Assembly (NCBI GenBank): GCA_019843655.1 | Contig: JACDQD010000105.1 | Span: 3,100,001 to 3,164,000, forward strand | Origin: Lethocerus indicus | Lineage: Eukaryota > Arthropoda > Insecta > Hemiptera > Belostomatidae | Direction: 5' to 3' | DNA length: 64,000 bases | Part shown: piece by piece, positions 58,721-64,000 of the stretch | How positions within the stretch are numbered: the first letter of the stretch is position 1 | How the letters are laid out: every line of letters begins with the position of its first letter | Notes under the pieces: model-generated | What the model was told of the DNA's origin: nothing | Database searches by the model: none | What the model saw: the letters and a program-made list of their open reading frames with translations, nothing else | Made by a program: the position numbers and the translations under genes

Positions 58721-59526
58721 ACCCCCCTCTTTTGTTAGTTGTGCTGGCACCCCATGCACACTTACCAACCCCCAACCCCCTTAGTTTCTCGCCTTTCCCT
58801 AAACCGGCGGGATTAGGGGGGGTCGACGGGGCGGGGAGCCCCTTCACAATGCTCCCAGTTCCCGTAAGCCAAATATCTGGACAGCCAGCGAGCCCGGATT
58901 TAGATTCGGTTGTGTATTGTTGTCCCGCCGCAGCCTCTAATTAAATACAGTCAACTTGCGCCACAATAGAATATTAATATTTTGTGGTGGGCCGCCGAAT
59001 GAGTTTCACAGTTATTATCACGGTCGATTTCGCGATTAACCGATTTAATCGCCGAGGTCTTCTCGTTGACTTTGCAAATTATCAACAGAAATATCTTCAG
59101 AATAAAGTTGAACGATATCAGTTGATATCTTCCGGCCGAGAAAATTTATAATATCTCTAATATATAATTGTAAAATCTGTGAGTCATTAGGTTATCATAT
59201 TAAGAGAATTTTATTACTGACTTTTATTAAGTAAGTATTATCTGAAATATTGAAATATGATAAATCCTCTTAATTTATCCTAGATTAATACATTTTCGAG
59301 TTTATAGTTGTTATTTCGTATACTATAAAACCAGGTATAAACGCTGAGAAAATTTCCTTTCAGTGCTGCATAGCTGGAGAAGAGAAACTCGTGTCCAATC
59401 CTACTGTTGATTCCTCGGACGAATTTTCTATTCCGGTTTATTTATTGGCATTACCGAGGCGGGTTAGTTGTGTCTAAAGGGTGAAGGGTTGCGGGCCGGT
59501 TATTTGCAGGGGCCCTGGGGGGGGCT
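58721..59526. other. No gene seen
   Basis: C-rich at the left, then AT-rich from about 58940. No recognisable frame. Confidence 0.5.
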
Positions 59527-59553
59527 GTCTCTCTCTCTCTCTCTCTCTCTCTC
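59527..59553. repeat. (CT)n microsatellite
   Basis: Twenty-seven bases of CT. Confidence 0.95.
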
Positions 59554-59847
59554 ATTAGTTGAGACGTCGAGCTTGTTCCCATCGCTTCCTTCCTTCCTGT
59601 CTTCCCCATTCCCCTTTCAGGTATTTGCGCTCCCGCAATTACACTTTATATTGAAATTGGATCTCTCTCTCCCACCCCATTATTGTTGAGTGCCGCCGTG
59701 AGAATATTTGTGCGAGGGATGCACATTTCCAACCCTTCTGTCCGTACAAATCGACTCTGGGCCGCTGATCCCCGACTCGGTATCCGTTTAGTTCATTAAA
59801 CCCAATTTTAATCCTCTTCAACGTTGTTTTCTGTCTTATAGATAATA

Positions 59848-60003
59848 TTGGGTCGGCAACTAAGTCATTGCGGGTTTCGTTGCTAGATGGAGACGGCGTT
59901 ATTTGTATTTTTACGCATGTTTACATCTTCAAACCTATAGAGTATTCTGAAATGTTTATCCCAAAGATGAGAAGAATCTGCAATTATTTAGTTGCCAACC
60001 CAA
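59848..60003. mobile_element. Mariner MITE, 156 bp
   Basis: Inverted ends TTGGGTCGGCAACTAAGTCA and AATTATTTAGTTGCCAACCC-AA, flanked by TA at 59846-59847 and 60004-60005. The inside begins TGCGGGTTTCGTTGCTAGAT and continues GGAGACGGCGTTATTTG, the inverse of the element at 57039-57254. It lacks about 60 internal bases present there. No coding sequence remains, so it could move only with a mariner transposase supplied elsewhere. Confidence 0.92.
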
Positions 60004-60682
60004 TATTATTGGTCTCGATTTCACGTCCTTTCCATGTTCTTATTCCTATGGTTCACTATAGCATTGGCCACTAGCACTCTGTCAGGAATACAAGACAATG
60101 AATCGCCAAATTGATTCAGGACAAGATTGTTCTATATTCTTCATATAGATCCTTTATTTATGTAAATATATTCAAACTATAGACTGGGCCTATATTTAAA
60201 GTATTCAGTAGGAAAGTTGTACTAAAATTGATCGTTCTTGGAGTTCATCAATATACTGTTATCGCATCCACTTATAGATTACTTGCTTATAGATAACTCG
60301 AAAGAAATAATTTAAAAATGTATTGTTTCCGAATTATGTACCGGTATGGAATGAGCTCATTGATTGGTTGAGCAAAATATTTTAATATTTCGTATCATTT
60401 CCATTTTTTTAACCCCGGCCAACTGGTCCTGTAACTTTGGATTATGTTTTACTGTCAGTAGGGATCTAAATGATTAATACATATAGAGTTGTCCGTCAGG
60501 ACTCAGTACGAGAAACCGACCTGCCGTAATAATTATGAGTTGTGAAGTGGGGGTGGAGTTAGGGGTGGCGTATTTTCTATTTCTGGTTGTGTTGTGCGGG
60601 ACGAGGGGGTGACATTTGGGGTGGTTTTGTTACGGTGGGGGGCGGTTGGATGGAGGGGCAATTGACGGTTGGCAGTGGGGCG
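60004..60682. other. No gene seen
   Basis: AT-rich to 60480, then G-rich from 60545 with several GGGG runs. Confidence 0.5.
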
Positions 60683-60760
60683 CACGTGACACCCCCTGAT
60701 TTATCGCGCGTGTGCGTGCGCGTGGACGCGCTTCATATGCGGCCACCGGTCACGTGACAC
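60683..60760. promoter_or_regulatory. Possible E-box pair in CpG-rich patch
   Basis: CACGTGACAC occurs at 60683-60692 and again at 60751-60760, in the same orientation 68 bases apart. The second lies in the perfect palindrome GTCACGTGAC (60749-60758), the high-affinity form bound by bHLH-ZIP factors such as USF and MITF/TFE. The DNA between has many CG and GTGCG steps. ATATAACCAAT follows at about 60861-60871, but I cannot show that it is a TATA box or that transcription starts nearby. Confidence 0.4.
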
Positions 60761-61650
60761 CGGCCGGCCTGATAGATTTGTCCACTTTATCATCGGAAGG
60801 GCTCGTATAGCCGCCGGCCAACTGGGCCCCTAACTACCTCTCGCGCCCGACAGTTTACTATATAACCAATTTCACCATTCAAATATTGGTTTATACAAGC
60901 CGTATATTGGCGGATACACAATTTGAAATAATCCGCACGTTCGAACACGGTCTAATTTCTAAAACTGGGCGGTTTCAGTCGCCCAGTCTAATAATATTAA
61001 CGTTTGCGAATGTCCTTTAGCACTATACTGTTAGTGACAATGGCAGAATAATCTACTGCTATTCGCTTCTGCTATTATCAAACATGATAATACATATCTT
61101 TTTTAGATTGCGCCCCGGCCTTGTTCCCTAATCGCTCATTTGGTAATTTTCCAGACCGGTTTGATATTTACCGCCACTAGCAGACTAAAGCACAACGTTG
61201 TGTTGGGGCGATAACTTTGGAAAATTATCGAATTATCGCCATCTAACACCCGGTACAGTCGTGAGTGGAACCACAACGGACCCTGAGAGCACACCCGGGG
61301 GAGCTCCAGTCGGAAATAAACTTCACTGTCCTAGGTTATCCTCTCACGGCTATACACGATCTTATTCTAGTAGTATAAGGAATATATTTCAAAGTACAAT
61401 TCGGTTCTTAAATTAAGATTTCGCGGAAACGCGTTCAGCGTGTGCGGTGTGGTGCTGGGCCGGTACCCGGTGATATTTTTATTCGGGCCGCGGACGGATC
61501 TCCATGGGCCCGACGACAATGGCGGCATTGATTGCGACCCCAATCGCCAAGTTGGATCCTCAACTCAGATTCTAACCCGGAAAATGAAATTCGATTTTTC
61601 ATAAGGGGGCCCTCGGTCGGGCTCAGACCGGAGACACCCCCCCCCCCTTT
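60761..61650. other. No gene seen; small hairpin
   Basis: A perfect 8-bp stem, ACTGGGCG/CGCCCAGT, with an eight-base loop lies at 60964-60987. No coding frame is recognisable. Confidence 0.5.
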
Positions 61651-63340
<1,690 letters not shown>

Positions 63341-63356
63341 GGGTGGGGCGGGAGGG
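63341..63356 (+). other. G-quadruplex motif
   Basis: GGGTGGGGCGGGAGGG: four G tracts with one-base loops, in a G-rich stretch that continues to 63510. Confidence 0.8.
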
Positions 63357-63401
63357 TTGGCGGGTTGTGGAGGGAGGGGGTGCTGATTAGGGTCAGTCGG
63401 T

Positions 63402-63436
63402 CTGTGTGTGTGTGCGCCTCTGTGTGTGTGTGTGTG
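63402..63436. repeat. (GT)n microsatellite, interrupted
   Basis: Two GT arrays separated by GCGCCTC. Confidence 0.93.
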
Positions 63437-64000
63437 CGGGAGGGTACATTGTGGGGCGGGATTAATAGTATCGGTGGAGGGGCCTTGTGGGGAAGGGGCG
63501 GGGGCTATTTGTGGGTGCAGTCGTCGCACGTTATTTATACACGACCATATTGTAATCATTGGCGGGAGGCTGAAAAATACGCCCACTGTAAATTATTCTC
63601 GGTCGTCGATCGAACGCATACGCCCCCACACCCCTCACCCCTTCGTCATACCCGGGCTGCCGCTAACGACATCGTCAGGCAGGGAACATTAGCGACCGAC
63701 GGATAGGGGTGAAAGAGAGGAGAGAGAGAGACAGAGGGTGGTAAACCCTCCCCCGATTCAACTCTATCCCGAATGGACATCACAATTGGAATCCACTCCG
63801 TTCGAGGGATTGTTGAGAAGCACGCGGCAACTGCGACAATAGTAAACGATCATTATGCCGACGTTATGAAATTAATTAATGTATAAAAAAAAAATATGGA
63901 CCACTTGTTCAAGGAATGCAATATATATGATTGTTTCTGTGCCAACGATTGGCCATCAAACGTGGGGATACGCTGCGCCTGTGGATCTTGGGAATATTAA
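63437..64000. other. No gene seen
   Basis: G-rich to about 63515, then unique sequence to the window edge. Two overlapping + strand frames at 63365-63706 start in the GT repeat and look compositional. Confidence 0.5.

Overview
This window looks like intergenic or intronic DNA from a eukaryote, most likely an insect. It shows no bacterial features: no dense ORFs, operons or ribosome-binding sites. Instead it is rich in simple repeats, long homopolymer runs and broken transposable elements of types common in insects: Jockey-clade LINE 3' ends, mariner-like transposase fragments and MITEs, and a TIR element carrying the start of a DUF4817-type transposase. The insect call is an inference from element types. 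I cannot name the species, and I found no host gene I could support.

Region by region: 1-3.1 kb holds two minus-strand Jockey 3' fragments, a CT array and a mariner-type C-terminus. 8.0-8.6 kb holds the clearest Jockey reverse-transcriptase C-terminus. 9.9 kb has an isolated tRNA-like T-arm. 12.9-13.1 kb has a second copy of the mariner-type C-terminus beside a short TTAGG-like stretch. 24.6-24.9 kb carries the N-terminal DNA-binding part of another mariner-like transposase. 28.7-29.2 kb is a fold-back pair of a repeat called here FB1, which recurs in several other places. 30.6-32.3 kb has a plus-strand Jockey copy and a TIR-bounded element. 45.6-45.85 kb is a compact FB1 hairpin. 57.0 and 59.8 kb hold two mariner MITEs of one family in opposite orientation with TA target sites. 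60.7 kb has two E-boxes in a CpG-rich patch. About seven long (GA/CT)n arrays and many C or G runs lie throughout.

The most unusual content is FB1. It is a family of inverted-repeat sequences, present as whole hairpins, half elements and internally deleted copies, and its arm keeps a short ATG-led reading frame in three copies. Several short perfect hairpins and canonical G-quadruplex motifs are also noted. All transposon-related coding sequence is fragmentary, so no active element is visible.
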